Shown here: one piece after another, positions 26,172 through 34,891 of the stretch
How the letters are laid out: each line of letters starts with the position of its first letter
How positions within the stretch are numbered: position 1 is the stretch's first letter
DNA from: Microbacterium hydrocarbonoxydans
GTDB taxonomy: Bacteria > Actinomycetota > Actinomycetes > Actinomycetales > Microbacteriaceae
Assembly (NCBI RefSeq): GCF_904831005.1
Contig: NZ_LR882982.1
Span: 62,001 to 126,000, forward strand
Direction of reading: 5' to 3'
Length of the DNA stretch: 64,000 nucleotides
The notes under the pieces: model-generated
What the model was told of the DNA's origin: nothing
Databases searched by the model: none
Seen by the model: the letters and a program-made list of their open reading frames with translations, nothing else
Program-made: the position numbers and the translations under genes

Positions 26172-27663
26172 GCAGAGCATCCCGGCATCCGATCAGCCTC
26201 TCGCCGATGTCGCCGTCGTGGGCGCCGGACCGGCCGGCCTGAGCGCCGCGGTCGTCGCCGCCGAACACGGCCTGCAGGTCGTGCTGATCGACGCTGGTCG
26301 TCAGACCGGCGGGCAGTACTGGCGTCACCCCGACGAGCGTCATCGCGACGCCTTCGTCGCGCCCGAGAGCACCGGCCACCACCACTGGCACCACTACACC
26401 GATCTGCGCGACCGGCTCGCGGCATCCGTGGCATCCGGTCGCATCCGGCATCTCGCCGGACGCCAGGTGTGGCGCACCGACGGTTTCGACGACCGGGTGG
26501 CGCTGCGCACCAGCGCCGTGAGCGGCGCCGACGCCCTGCCGCTCGCCGAGCGCACCACCTGGGCGCGTCGACTCGTGATCGCGACAGGGGCCTACGACAG
26601 GCAGCTGCCCGTGCCCGGATGGACGCTGCCCGGAGTCATGGCCGCCGGTGGCGTGCAGGCGATGCTCAAGGCCAACCAGGTGCGGGCCGGGCGTCGCGCC
26701 GTGGTGGCCGGCACCGGTCCCTTCCTGCTGTCGGTCGCCGCGGGACTCGCCGAGGCTGGGGTCGAGGTGGTCGAGGTCGTCGACGCGAACGCCCTCTCGC
26801 GTTGGGTGGCCACTCCGCTGCGTGCGCTGCAGGAGCCGGGCAAGCTGGGGGAGGGCGTGCAGTACGCCGCCACCTTCCTGCGCCACCGGGTGCCCCTGCG
26901 CACGCGCACGATCGTCACGGCCGTGCGCGGCACCGGGCGGGCGTCCGAGGTCGAGCTGGCCCGCGTAGACGGAAAGGGACGCGTGCGTCCGGGCTCGACG
27001 CGCACCGTGACCGCCGACCTCGTCGCCTTCGGGTGGGGGTTCACGCCGCAGCTCGAACTGGCCGTCGGCCTGGGCCTGCGCACTCGCATCGACGTCGACG
27101 GATCGCTCGTGATCGACGTCGACGACGACCTGCGCGCATCCGATCCGCTCGTCTTCGCGGCGGGCGAGGTCACCGGCATCGGCGGAGCCATCGCGTCGTG
27201 CGCCGAAGGAGAGCTCGCGGGAGCCGCCGTCGCACAGGATCTCGGCCTCACGACCGACGCCCGACGTATGGCGCGGCATCGCCGGCGTCTGCGGCGCGGA
27301 CGGCGCTTCGCGATCGGCATGCACCGGGCAAGCCCCGTGCCCGAGGCATGGGATGAGTGGCTGACCCCCGAGACCCACATCTGCCGCTGCGAAGAGGTGA
27401 CCGCGGCCGAGGTGACCGATGCCGTCGACGGACTCCGCGCTGACGACGCCAGAGACGTGCGGGTCACCGCCCGCCCCGGAATGGGGCTCTGCCAGGGGCG
27501 GGTGTGCGGATTCGCCCTCTCCAAGCTCGTCGCCACCGGAACCGGAGGCGTCGTCGACGCCCCCGCCCTCGAATCCTTGACCAATCGACAGGTGGGCGTG
27601 CCCGTGTCGCTCGGCGATCTCGCCGCGCTCGTGCCGCATCACCCGAACCAGGAGGAGTCATGA
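26164..27663 (+). CDS. FAD/NAD(P)-binding large subunit of the D-hydroxyproline dehydrogenase
   Basis: 499 aa from ATG 26164 (AGGAG just upstream), overlapping the Fe-S gene by eight bases. The FAD motif 'GAGPAGLSAAVVAAEHG' starts at residue 20. A second dinucleotide motif follows near 'AVVAGTGPFLLSVAAGLAEAG'. 'VFAAGEVTGIGGA' precedes a C-terminal BFD-like cluster domain with 'ICRCEEVTAAEV' and 'CQGRVCGF', giving four Cys for a second Fe-S centre. This matches HcnB/LhpE. It probably relays electrons to the respiratory chain or to NAD. Confidence 0.87.
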   Translation: MSEQSIPASDQPLADVAVVGAGPAGLSAAVVAAEHGLQVVLIDAGRQTGGQYWRHPDERHRDAFVAPESTGHHHWHHYTDLRDRLAASVASGRIRHLAGRQVWRTDGFDDRVALRTSAVSGADALPLAERTTWARRLVIATGAYDRQLPVPGWTLPGVMAAGGVQAMLKANQVRAGRRAVVAGTGPFLLSVAAGLAEAGVEVVEVVDANALSRWVATPLRALQEPGKLGEGVQYAATFLRHRVPLRTRTIVTAVRGTGRASEVELARVDGKGRVRPGSTRTVTADLVAFGWGFTPQLELAVGLGLRTRIDVDGSLVIDVDDDLRASDPLVFAAGEVTGIGGAIASCAEGELAGAAVAQDLGLTTDARRMARHRRRLRRGRRFAIGMHRASPVPEAWDEWLTPETHICRCEEVTAAEVTDAVDGLRADDARDVRVTARPGMGLCQGRVCGFALSKLVATGTGGVVDAPALESLTNRQVGVPVSLGDLAALVPHHPNQEES

Positions 27664-29135
27664 CCATGCACGACACGTCAGACGACAGCGTCGACCAGAT
27701 CATCGATCGCGCGGTGCGCGCATCCGAGCAGTGGAAGCGCGCCGGCATCGACGAGCGCAGCCGTGCTCTCGTCGCGGTGGCGGATGCTCTCGACCAGCAC
27801 GCCGACGAGCTGATCCCGATCGCGCAGCGCGAGACGCACCTGGCCGAGCCTCGGCTGCGGGGCGAGCTGCGTCGCACGAGCTTCCAGCTGCGCATGTTCG
27901 CCGAGATGCTGCCCGAAGGCCTCTGGCTCGACGCGCGCATCGACCACGCCGACGCCGAGTGGCCGATGGGTGCCCCTCGCCCTGACCTGCGCCGTCAGCT
28001 CGAGCCGATCGGCGCGACGCTCGTCTTCGCCGCGAGCAACTTCCCGTTCGCGTTCTCCGTCGCGGGAGGCGATACCGCGAGCGCGCTCGCCGCGGGCAAC
28101 GCCGTGGTGCTCAAGGCGCATCACGGACACCCCGAGCTGTCCGACGCGACGGCCGCCGTCGTCGTCGACGCCCTCGCCTCGGTCGGTGCGCCCGAAGGCC
28201 TCTTCCAGACGATCCACGGCACCGACGCGGGTGTGCGCGCGCTGCGAGCATCCGGCATCAAGGCCGCGGCGTTCACCGGATCCGTGCGAGGCGGACGTGC
28301 CCTGTTCGACATCGCCTCGAGCCGCCCCGAGCCGATCCCGTTCTACGGAGAGCTCGGCAGCACGAACCCCGCCTTCGTGACGCGGCGCGCTGCCGACCGG
28401 GATGCCGCCGGCATCGCCCGCGACTTCGTCGCCTCGGTCACCGGCAGCGCCGGACAGCTGTGCACCAAACCCGGAGTGCTGTTCGTGCCGGCGGGATCGT
28501 CGATCGTCTCGGAGCTCGAAGACCAGCAGCTGCCGCCCGCGTCGGCACTGCTGAACGGCGGGATCGAGAGCGGCTTCCGCGACTCGCTCGCCTCGACCAG
28601 GGGAGTCGCGGGCGTGCGCACGCTCTCCGCCGGTGCGGGGTCGAATGCGGATGCCGGGGCTGATGCTCCGTCTCCCGTGCTGCTCGAGACGTCGATCGCG
28701 ACACTGCGCGACGAGATGCATACGCTCATGAGCGAGATGTTCGGTCCTGCGGCGCTCGTGGTGACCTATGACGACGAGAACGAGCTGCTCGGGATCGCCG
28801 ACCGACTCGAGGGACAGCTGACCGCCACGATCATCGGCGAAGACGACGACGAGATCGCCGTCGACCTTCTCCCCAAGCTGTCGGAGCGGGCGGGACGCGT
28901 GCTCTGGAACCAGTGGCCCACCGGAGTGTCGGTGACCTGGGCGCAGCAGCACGGAGGCCCGTACCCGGCGACGACCGCCGTCGGGTCGACCTCGGTGGGC
29001 ATGGCGGCGATCACGCGGTTCCTGCGGCCCGTGGCGTACCAGAACGTCCCCGAAGGCCTGCTGCCGGATGCGCTCAAAGAGTCGAACCCGCTCGGCATCG
29101 TGCGCCGGGTCGACGGCATCCTGGTCCAGCCCTGA
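27660..29135 (+). CDS. Aldehyde dehydrogenase, probable 2-oxoglutarate semialdehyde (2,5-dioxovalerate) dehydrogenase
   Basis: 491 aa; ATG 27660 overlaps the previous stop, and a second ATG two codons on is possible. Catalytic C268 lies in 'TGSAGQLCTKPG', a form seen in 2-oxoglutarate semialdehyde dehydrogenases. Glu231 ('YGELGSTNPAF') and Asn127 ('AASNFPFAFS') are in place. It would turn the DapA-family product into 2-oxoglutarate, completing hydroxyproline breakdown. Last gene of the operon. Confidence 0.9.
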   Translation: MTMHDTSDDSVDQIIDRAVRASEQWKRAGIDERSRALVAVADALDQHADELIPIAQRETHLAEPRLRGELRRTSFQLRMFAEMLPEGLWLDARIDHADAEWPMGAPRPDLRRQLEPIGATLVFAASNFPFAFSVAGGDTASALAAGNAVVLKAHHGHPELSDATAAVVVDALASVGAPEGLFQTIHGTDAGVRALRASGIKAAAFTGSVRGGRALFDIASSRPEPIPFYGELGSTNPAFVTRRAADRDAAGIARDFVASVTGSAGQLCTKPGVLFVPAGSSIVSELEDQQLPPASALLNGGIESGFRDSLASTRGVAGVRTLSAGAGSNADAGADAPSPVLLETSIATLRDEMHTLMSEMFGPAALVVTYDDENELLGIADRLEGQLTATIIGEDDDEIAVDLLPKLSERAGRVLWNQWPTGVSVTWAQQHGGPYPATTAVGSTSVGMAAITRFLRPVAYQNVPEGLLPDALKESNPLGIVRRVDGILVQP

Positions 29136-29182
29136 TGCGCCTGCGGGGGCTGATCTCAGGTCGGCCCCCGCCCGGCATCCGT

Positions 29183-29345
29183 GCGTTTCCGACCCCGCAC
29201 CGCTGCTGCGCGCGGTGAGTGGTCACTTTCGCATCCGTTCCGCCGGTTTCCGGTGCGTTTTTGGCCCCGCACCGCTGCTGCGCGCGGTGAGTGGTCACTT
29301 TTGCATCCCTAGCGCCGGTTTCCGATGCGTTTCTGGCCCCGCATC
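29183..29345. repeat. Direct repeat with 72-bp period between convergent genes
   Basis: The block GCGTTT...CCCCGCACCGCTGCTGCG recurs at 29193 and 29265, with a partial third copy at 29337, each 72 bases apart. The first two copies are nearly identical over the stretch ending in GGTGAGTGGTCACTTT. It lies between the ends of the aldehyde dehydrogenase and GH127 genes. No gene is seen in it. Confidence 0.8.
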
Positions 29346-29373
29346 GAGCCCGCGCCCCGGCCCGCGGGGCTGC

Positions 29374-31257
29374 TCAGCGCCCCGACGTCGGCATCCACAC
29401 CCGCATCGCGGTTCCGCCGTCGAATTCGGCGAACGGTCGCAGCTCGACCACGATCTCCTCGGATGCTGCGCGATCGGCGCCGCGCGCATACAGCGTCCGC
29501 GCATCGCTGCGCTGCAGCCGGCGCGCCGCGACGGTGATCCTCGGACCGAGAAGCCCACCCGCCGCACCCGCGACGGGCGTGGCAGCCAGAGCATCCGGCT
29601 CGACGGTCAGATCGTCGACGTCGCCGACCGCGCAGTAGACGACCGGTCCGCGGCGCACGGCAACGGTTCCGCGCACGGCGTCGATGAGCGGATGCGGGTG
29701 GATCACGTCGACCTCCACCGGCAGCCGCAGCTCGATCTCGGCGCCGTCGATGAGCGCGTCGTCGATCACGATCCATCCCGCATCCACGACAGCATCCACG
29801 GTTTCCCCGCCGCGCAGCAGCGTCACCTCCCGGCCCGACACCCACTCCGGCACGCGAAGCGCCAGCCGTCGGCACCCCGCTGATGCATCTCCGCGCACGC
29901 TGATGCGGATGCTGCCCTCAGCCGGGTACGCGGTGTCGATCGTGACCGACGCGCCGTGTGCCTGCACGGTCGCCGAGGCGTAGAGCACGATGTCGAGTCC
30001 GTCGGGGCGCTCCGCCGCGACGTGGTGTTCCAGGGCCGCGAACGTGCGCATGAGATTCGGCGGGCAGCATGCGCAGCTGAACCAGCGCCGTCGCCCGGCG
30101 GGTTCCGCGCCGCCGTAGGGTCGTTCGTCGCGCACCTGCAGAGGATTGACGTAGGTGAACGAGTCTCCGTGGGTCGAGATGCCCGCCGCGACGACGTTGT
30201 AGAGGGCCGTCTCACCGGCATCCATGAACGCGGCGTCGCCGGTCGCGAGGTACATGCGCCAGGCCCAGCCGAAGAGGGCCACCCCGGCGCAGGTCTCGGC
30301 GTACGCGCGATCGGGCGGCAGTTCGAATGCCTCGCCGAACGCCTCGTCCTCGTGGCGGGCGCCCGTGCCCCCGGTGACGTACATGCGCCGCGAGACCAGA
30401 TCGTCCCACTGGGTGCGCATCGCATCGAGCATCGTGGCGTCGCCGGTCTCGAGGTACAGGTCGGTGATGCCCTGATTCAGGTAGAGCGCTCGCACCGCGT
30501 GCCCGCGCATGCGGGCGGCCTCCAGCGCGGGCTGTTCGTCCTGGTAGTACTCGGCGCCGAACATCACTCCGCCGAGGAACCCGGAGCCGCGTCGGCGCAC
30601 GAACGCGTCAGCGAGGGCGAGAGGCGCGTCGGCACCGGTAGTGCGGTGCAGCTCGACCAGCGCGGCCTCGATGAGCGGATGCCCGCAGTACTCGACCGCG
30701 TCGTCGGCGCCGAGCCGAGCGACGGCGTGGTCGACGAAGCGCTCCGCGACCCGCAGCAGACGGTCGTCGCCGATCGCACGGTGCGCGCCGACCGCGGCCT
30801 GGATCAGGTGGCCGAGGCAATAGAGCTCATGGCCCTGCGCGAAATCGCTCCACGGCCGGCGGTCGTCGCGGCCGAGGTAGGCCGAGTCGAGGTAGCCGTC
30901 GTCCTGCTGCGCGCGCTCGATGAGCGCGACTGCGGCATCGAAGAACGCCCGGAGGCCGGCATCCTCCTCGCGTCCGAGTTCCCACGCCGCGGCCTCGAGG
31001 GTCTTGTAGATGTCGGAGTCGGCGAACAGCATGCCGCGGAACTCGGCGTCGGACTCACCGGTGAGCCGCCGCAGATTGTCGAGAGTGCCGTACTCCTCGA
31101 GCATCCGGATGCCGTGCGGCAGCGTGACCCGGCGATTGCGCAGGTGCCACTCGTGCACGAGCCCGCGTTCGATCAGAGGAGCGGAGCGCAGCGGGTGTCG
31201 CAGTCCGTGCGCGGTCGGGCCGACCGGTGCGGGGGCTGTCGCGGGGGTTTCGGGCAT
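29374..31257 (-). CDS. GH127 beta-L-arabinofuranosidase (HypBA1-like)
   Basis: 627 aa from ATG 31255-31257 (GGAGAAGAG upstream); a start 17 codons earlier adds an odd tail. Full-length DUF1680 fold: (alpha/alpha)6 barrel to about 430, then beta-sandwiches. The zinc-thiolate site known from Bifidobacterium HypBA1 (E338, C340, C417, C418) is matched by E321 and C323 in 'AETCAGVALFGW', and C397-C398 in 'SCACCPPNLMRTF'. No signal peptide, so intracellular. HypBA1 cuts Ara-beta-1,2-Ara from hydroxyproline-linked oligosaccharides. It faces the hydroxyproline operon and carries the same upstream motif. Confidence 0.88.
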   Translation of the reverse strand: MPETPATAPAPVGPTAHGLRHPLRSAPLIERGLVHEWHLRNRRVTLPHGIRMLEEYGTLDNLRRLTGESDAEFRGMLFADSDIYKTLEAAAWELGREEDAGLRAFFDAAVALIERAQQDDGYLDSAYLGRDDRRPWSDFAQGHELYCLGHLIQAAVGAHRAIGDDRLLRVAERFVDHAVARLGADDAVEYCGHPLIEAALVELHRTTGADAPLALADAFVRRRGSGFLGGVMFGAEYYQDEQPALEAARMRGHAVRALYLNQGITDLYLETGDATMLDAMRTQWDDLVSRRMYVTGGTGARHEDEAFGEAFELPPDRAYAETCAGVALFGWAWRMYLATGDAAFMDAGETALYNVVAAGISTHGDSFTYVNPLQVRDERPYGGAEPAGRRRWFSCACCPPNLMRTFAALEHHVAAERPDGLDIVLYASATVQAHGASVTIDTAYPAEGSIRISVRGDASAGCRRLALRVPEWVSGREVTLLRGGETVDAVVDAGWIVIDDALIDGAEIELRLPVEVDVIHPHPLIDAVRGTVAVRRGPVVYCAVGDVDDLTVEPDALAATPVAGAAGGLLGPRITVAARRLQRSDARTLYARGADRAASEEIVVELRPFAEFDGGTAMRVWMPTSGR

Positions 31258-31607
31258 GTCGTGACTCTTCTCCGAGGCGCGGTGCGGCGCCTCTCGTCGC
31301 GAGTGCAATTGTACTTGTACCCACCCCGATCAGGCCAGGCTCTTCCGGAATGCCGGAGTGCTGCTCAGCCGCCCGCGAGTGGCGGGACCGCTGCACGCGA
31401 CCGGGCGCGTAGCGTCGGCCCCGTGAACCTCGGCCCCGAGTCGCGAGCGTCCGTCGCCGATCGGCTCTGCAGACATCACCGTCGTCCGGGCCGCCTGACC
31501 CCTGCATCCCGCGCAGTCGTTCCGCACTTCGGCACGCGGGCCGCGCCGCACGCCCCACCCCCGGCATGCTCGTCACCGGACACCGTCGTCCCGAGAGGAA
31601 GGCTGCG
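31258..31607. other. Divergent promoter region between the GH127 and acyl-CoA synthetase genes
   Basis: This 350-bp gap holds the candidate operator at 31301-31320, about 45-63 bp before the GH127 start. The remainder (31321-31607) is GC-rich, with no repeat, RNA or small gene that I can recognise. Promoters for both divergent genes should lie here. Confidence 0.5.
31301..31320. promoter_or_regulatory. Candidate operator C upstream of the GH127 gene
   Basis: The sequence GAGTGCAATTGTACTTGTAC resembles the inverted operator A (AGTGCAATGTACAACTGTAC) across nearly its whole length and shares TGCAATTGTAC exactly with operator B. Such agreement between sites 10-22 kb apart in a GC-rich genome argues for a common regulator. 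Confidence 0.6.
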
Positions 31608-33236
31608 ATGACCAGCACCGATGTGGGCGTCGTGCGACAGCTCGAGCGCCTCGCACGCTTCCATGGCGATGACACGGCGATCATCTATGAAGGCTCGGCT
31701 CTGAGCTACGCGGAGCTGCGCGAGATGGTCGCGCGCCTCGCCGCGGGGCTCCGCGCCGACGGCATCGGCCCGGGGGATCGGGTCGCGTATGCGGGTCTGA
31801 ACAGTCTGACCTTCCTCGTGGCATACATCGCGGCGGGCTGGGTCGGTGCCGCCTACGTTCCGCTGAACTTCCGCCTCGCCGGTGCCGAGCTGCGACTGAT
31901 CATGCTCGACGCGCGCCCCGACGTGCTGATCGCCGAGCCCGCGCAGGCGGCGGTCATCGAGGAGTTCCTGCCCGAGCTCGGCATCCGCCGCCCGCTTGTC
32001 GTCGACGACGACCCCGCGATCCCCGAGGCCCCGACGACAGCAGCCGAGACCTGGCAGTCGTACGCCGACTTCCGCACCGCGCACGCCGCCTCGGCCCCGC
32101 CGGTCGTCCGCACCGAAGACGACCTCGCCGTCGTGCTCTACACCTCGGGCACGACCGGCCGCGCCAAGGGCGTCGAGCTCACGCACGGCAACATCTGGTG
32201 GAACTGGGTCAACGTCGATTCGGTCGTCGACACCCGGGCCGGCGACGTGAGCCTGGCCATCGCCCCGCTGTTCCACATCGGCGGCCTCAACGCCGTGACC
32301 CTCCGCACCCTCACGCGCGGTGGCACCGTCGTCATCCGGCGTGCCTTCGATCCCGCGCAGACGCTCGTCGATCTCGTGCAGCACCGCGTCAACTCGATGT
32401 TCGTCGTGCCTGCGATGCTCGCCGCCATCCGGCGGACGCCCGGCTTCGACGACGCCGACCTCAGTGCGCTGCGATCGACGATCGCCGCAGGCGCGCCGGT
32501 GCCGCCCGCCCTGATCGAGTCGTACGCGCGAAAGGGCGTCAGCCTGCAGCAGGCCTGGGGACTGACCGAGACCTCCCCTTTCTCCACGTACCTCGAGTCG
32601 GCGATGACGCTCGAGAAGCTCGGGTCGTGCGGCATCCCGATGCCGTACACCGAGGTCAAGGTCGTGGATCCCGCCACCCTGGACGACGTCGCGGAGGGGT
32701 CGGGGGAGCTCTGGGTGCGCGGCCCGAACGTCTCGCGCGGGTACTGGAACAACCCCGAGGCCACAGCGGCGGCGTTCACTCCGGACGGCTGGTTCCGCAC
32801 CGGTGATCTGGGCTACCGCGACACGGAAGGGTACTTCTTCATCGTGGATCGGTTGAAGGACATGATCATCTCGGGCGGTGAGAACGTGTACCCGGCCGAG
32901 ATCGAGAACGTGCTGAGCGGGCATCCCCAGATCGAAGACGTCGCGGTGATCGGGGTGCCCGACGACAAGTGGGGAGAGGCCGTCTGTGCGGTGGTGAAAC
33001 TGGCAGAGGGGATGCTGACACTCGACGAGGTGCGCGACTTCGCCGCCCTGTCGATCGCCCGCTACAAGCTGCCGACCCGACTGATCCTGCGTGACGTCGT
33101 GCCCCGGAACGGCGCGGGCAAGCTCGACAAGCCGACCATCCGCGTGCAGGCTCAGGAGTATCTGCGGATGCATGGAACGACAGTCGAGACGGCATCCTTC
33201 ACCGAGACCATCACGCTGCCGCACGCGAGACGATGA
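31608..33236 (+). CDS. Acyl-CoA synthetase / AMP-dependent ligase
   Basis: 542 aa from ATG 31608 (AGGAAGG upstream). ANL-superfamily motifs are intact: P-loop 'LYTSGTTGRAKGVELTHGN', 'QAWGLTETSPFS', 'GWFRTGDLGYRDTEGYFFIVDRLKDMI' and catalytic Lys in 'RNGAGKLDKP'. It activates a carboxylic acid to its CoA thioester. Divergent from GH127 and convergent with an IclR regulator; lying at the border of the aromatic cluster, it may act on a phenylpropanoid or another aromatic acid. Substrate not readable. Confidence 0.88.
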   Translation: MTSTDVGVVRQLERLARFHGDDTAIIYEGSALSYAELREMVARLAAGLRADGIGPGDRVAYAGLNSLTFLVAYIAAGWVGAAYVPLNFRLAGAELRLIMLDARPDVLIAEPAQAAVIEEFLPELGIRRPLVVDDDPAIPEAPTTAAETWQSYADFRTAHAASAPPVVRTEDDLAVVLYTSGTTGRAKGVELTHGNIWWNWVNVDSVVDTRAGDVSLAIAPLFHIGGLNAVTLRTLTRGGTVVIRRAFDPAQTLVDLVQHRVNSMFVVPAMLAAIRRTPGFDDADLSALRSTIAAGAPVPPALIESYARKGVSLQQAWGLTETSPFSTYLESAMTLEKLGSCGIPMPYTEVKVVDPATLDDVAEGSGELWVRGPNVSRGYWNNPEATAAAFTPDGWFRTGDLGYRDTEGYFFIVDRLKDMIISGGENVYPAEIENVLSGHPQIEDVAVIGVPDDKWGEAVCAVVKLAEGMLTLDEVRDFAALSIARYKLPTRLILRDVVPRNGAGKLDKPTIRVQAQEYLRMHGTTVETASFTETITLPHARR

Positions 33237-33275
33237 GAGGGCTGGGGCGGGGCGACGGATGCGCTCGACGCCTGT

Positions 33276-34106
33276 TCACGCGACGGCGGTGAGCGACCCT
33301 CTCGAGCGCTGCTGCGCGACCGCCATCGTGCGCGAGGCCTGGAACGCCACCGAGCGCAGCAGACGCTCGAACTTCGGCTCGGCCAGCGACACCGAGTCCG
33401 ACGAGATCGAGAGGGCCGCGACGATCCGTCCGTTCGCACCTCGAATGGGAGCGGCGAGGCACGACAGCGTCTCGAGCGATTCGCCGCGGTCGTGGGCGAC
33501 ACCCGAGTCCCGCACGCGGTCGAGCTCGGCGAGCAGCGACCGTTCTTCGACGATCGTGTGCGGTGTCCACGCGTGTCGTGGCGCGCTGAGCGCGACCTCG
33601 GTCGCCGCAGCGTCGCCCGCGAGCAGCACCTTGCCGACCGCGGTGCAGTACGCCGGCATCCGCCCGCCGATCCTGCTGGGTGTGCGCAGCCGCTGGTGTC
33701 CTTCGAGCTTGTTGAGGTACACGACATGGGCGCCGCGCAACGCCCCGAGCTGCACCGTGAGATGCGTCGCCTCATAGAGGTCTGCGAGGAAGGGAGTCAG
33801 CGTGTCGCGCGTCAGGTCGTGCATGGGCGTCGCGCTCGATGACACGAGATCATCCAGCAGATACCCCAATCGGTAGGCGGTGCCGACGCGCTCGACGACT
33901 CCGTTGCCCTCGAGCGTCGCCAGCAGTCGGAAGGTCGTCGACTTGCTGAGGCCCGCTCGACGGGCGAGCTCGCTGACTCCGACGCCGAGGTGCGCGTCTT
34001 CGCCGAAGGCCCGCATCACCCCGATCGCCTTGTCGACGGCCGATCGATCCTGGCGGGAGTCGGTGGTCGAGTTCACGTTCGAGGTCGAGTCCATGGCGTG
34101 CTCCAT
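33276..34106 (-). CDS. IclR-family transcriptional regulator
   Basis: 276 aa (272 if translation starts at the ATG four codons later, which has GGAG in front). Residues about 22-85 are the winged helix ('AVDKAIGVMRAFGED', 'VSELARRAGLSKSTTFRLLATLEGNGVV'). Residues about 100-265 are the IclR effector domain ('RIGGRMPAYCTAVGKVLLAG', 'ETLSCLAAPIRGANGRIVAALSIS'). Divergent from the XRE-cupin gene; likely controls the adjoining aromatic genes or the acyl-CoA synthetase. Confidence 0.9.
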   Translation of the reverse strand: MEHAMDSTSNVNSTTDSRQDRSAVDKAIGVMRAFGEDAHLGVGVSELARRAGLSKSTTFRLLATLEGNGVVERVGTAYRLGYLLDDLVSSSATPMHDLTRDTLTPFLADLYEATHLTVQLGALRGAHVVYLNKLEGHQRLRTPSRIGGRMPAYCTAVGKVLLAGDAAATEVALSAPRHAWTPHTIVEERSLLAELDRVRDSGVAHDRGESLETLSCLAAPIRGANGRIVAALSISSDSVSLAEPKFERLLRSVAFQASRTMAVAQQRSRGSLTAVA

Positions 34107-34175
34107 CTGCGTCGATGAGATCGGGCCCGTCGCTGGCCCCCGCCTCAGTCTGCGCGGCCGTGACGGGCTGCCACA

Positions 34176-34192
34176 ACGTACTGCTGGTACGT
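34176..34192. promoter_or_regulatory. Inverted repeat in the iclR/XRE-cupin divergent promoter
   Basis: ACGTAC, five bases, GTACGT: a perfect six-base inverted repeat placed between the two divergent regulator genes, 38-54 bp before the XRE-cupin start. A plausible operator for either regulator. Confidence 0.5.
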
Positions 34193-34229
34193 TTCACTGG
34201 ACTATTCGCCCACTCCGACGAGGGAGCTC

Positions 34230-34808
34230 ATGATGGCTGCAGGCGACGTGATCGGCCGCAACGTCCGGCGATTCCGGCACGAACGCGGCATCTCGATGAG
34301 TGAACTGGGCGCCCGCTCCGGTCTGGCGAAACAGACGATCGTGAGCATCGAATCGGGTGGCGGCAACCCGACCATCGACACGGTCGAGCGCATCGCCGCG
34401 ACACTCGGTGTGAGCATGCGCGCCCTGCTCACCGAACTCGGCACGGATGTGCTGCTCGACCGCGGCGAGTCGACCGTGTGGCGGCGCAGCAACAGGGTGC
34501 GTGTGCGCCCGCTCGATCAGTCGTTCGGATCGGGCTACGTCACGAACTCGATCGTCAAGGTCGAGGCGGCTCGCGGCCGCGCCCTCTACGCCCCTGCGGG
34601 GCGTGGGTCGCTGCGCCACGCCTACGTGATCGAAGGAGAGCTGCGCATCGGCCCGACGAACGCGGTGGCCGTGGCTGCCGCCGGAGACTTCGTGCGGTTC
34701 CCGGCAGACGTCGAGCACATGCTCGAGGCCATCACCCCCGTCGCGCTCTTCTTCTCATGCACCACCTCGCCGCAGGTGTCGATGAGCGAGAACGAAGCCT
34801 GGTTCTGA
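34230..34808 (+). CDS. XRE-family regulator with C-terminal cupin domain
   Basis: 192 aa; two adjacent ATGs (34230, 34233), the second better spaced from GGGAG. Residues 8-65 are an XRE helix-turn-helix ('IGRNVRRFRHERGISMSELGARSGLAKQTIVSIESG'). Residues about 115-185 are a small cupin ('HAYVIEGELRIGPTNAVAVAAAGDFVRFPADVEHMLEA'). Such fusions commonly sense small metabolites and regulate adjacent catabolic genes. It precedes the aromatic operon on the same strand. Confidence 0.88.
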   Translation: MMAAGDVIGRNVRRFRHERGISMSELGARSGLAKQTIVSIESGGGNPTIDTVERIAATLGVSMRALLTELGTDVLLDRGESTVWRRSNRVRVRPLDQSFGSGYVTNSIVKVEAARGRALYAPAGRGSLRHAYVIEGELRIGPTNAVAVAAAGDFVRFPADVEHMLEAITPVALFFSCTTSPQVSMSENEAWF

Positions 34809-34891
34809 CGGTCTGAGCGGCGCTTGCGGGTCGTTCCGGCCTGCGGCACGAACGGTTCGCATGCCCCGGATGCGGCGCGAGGCTGACCCTC

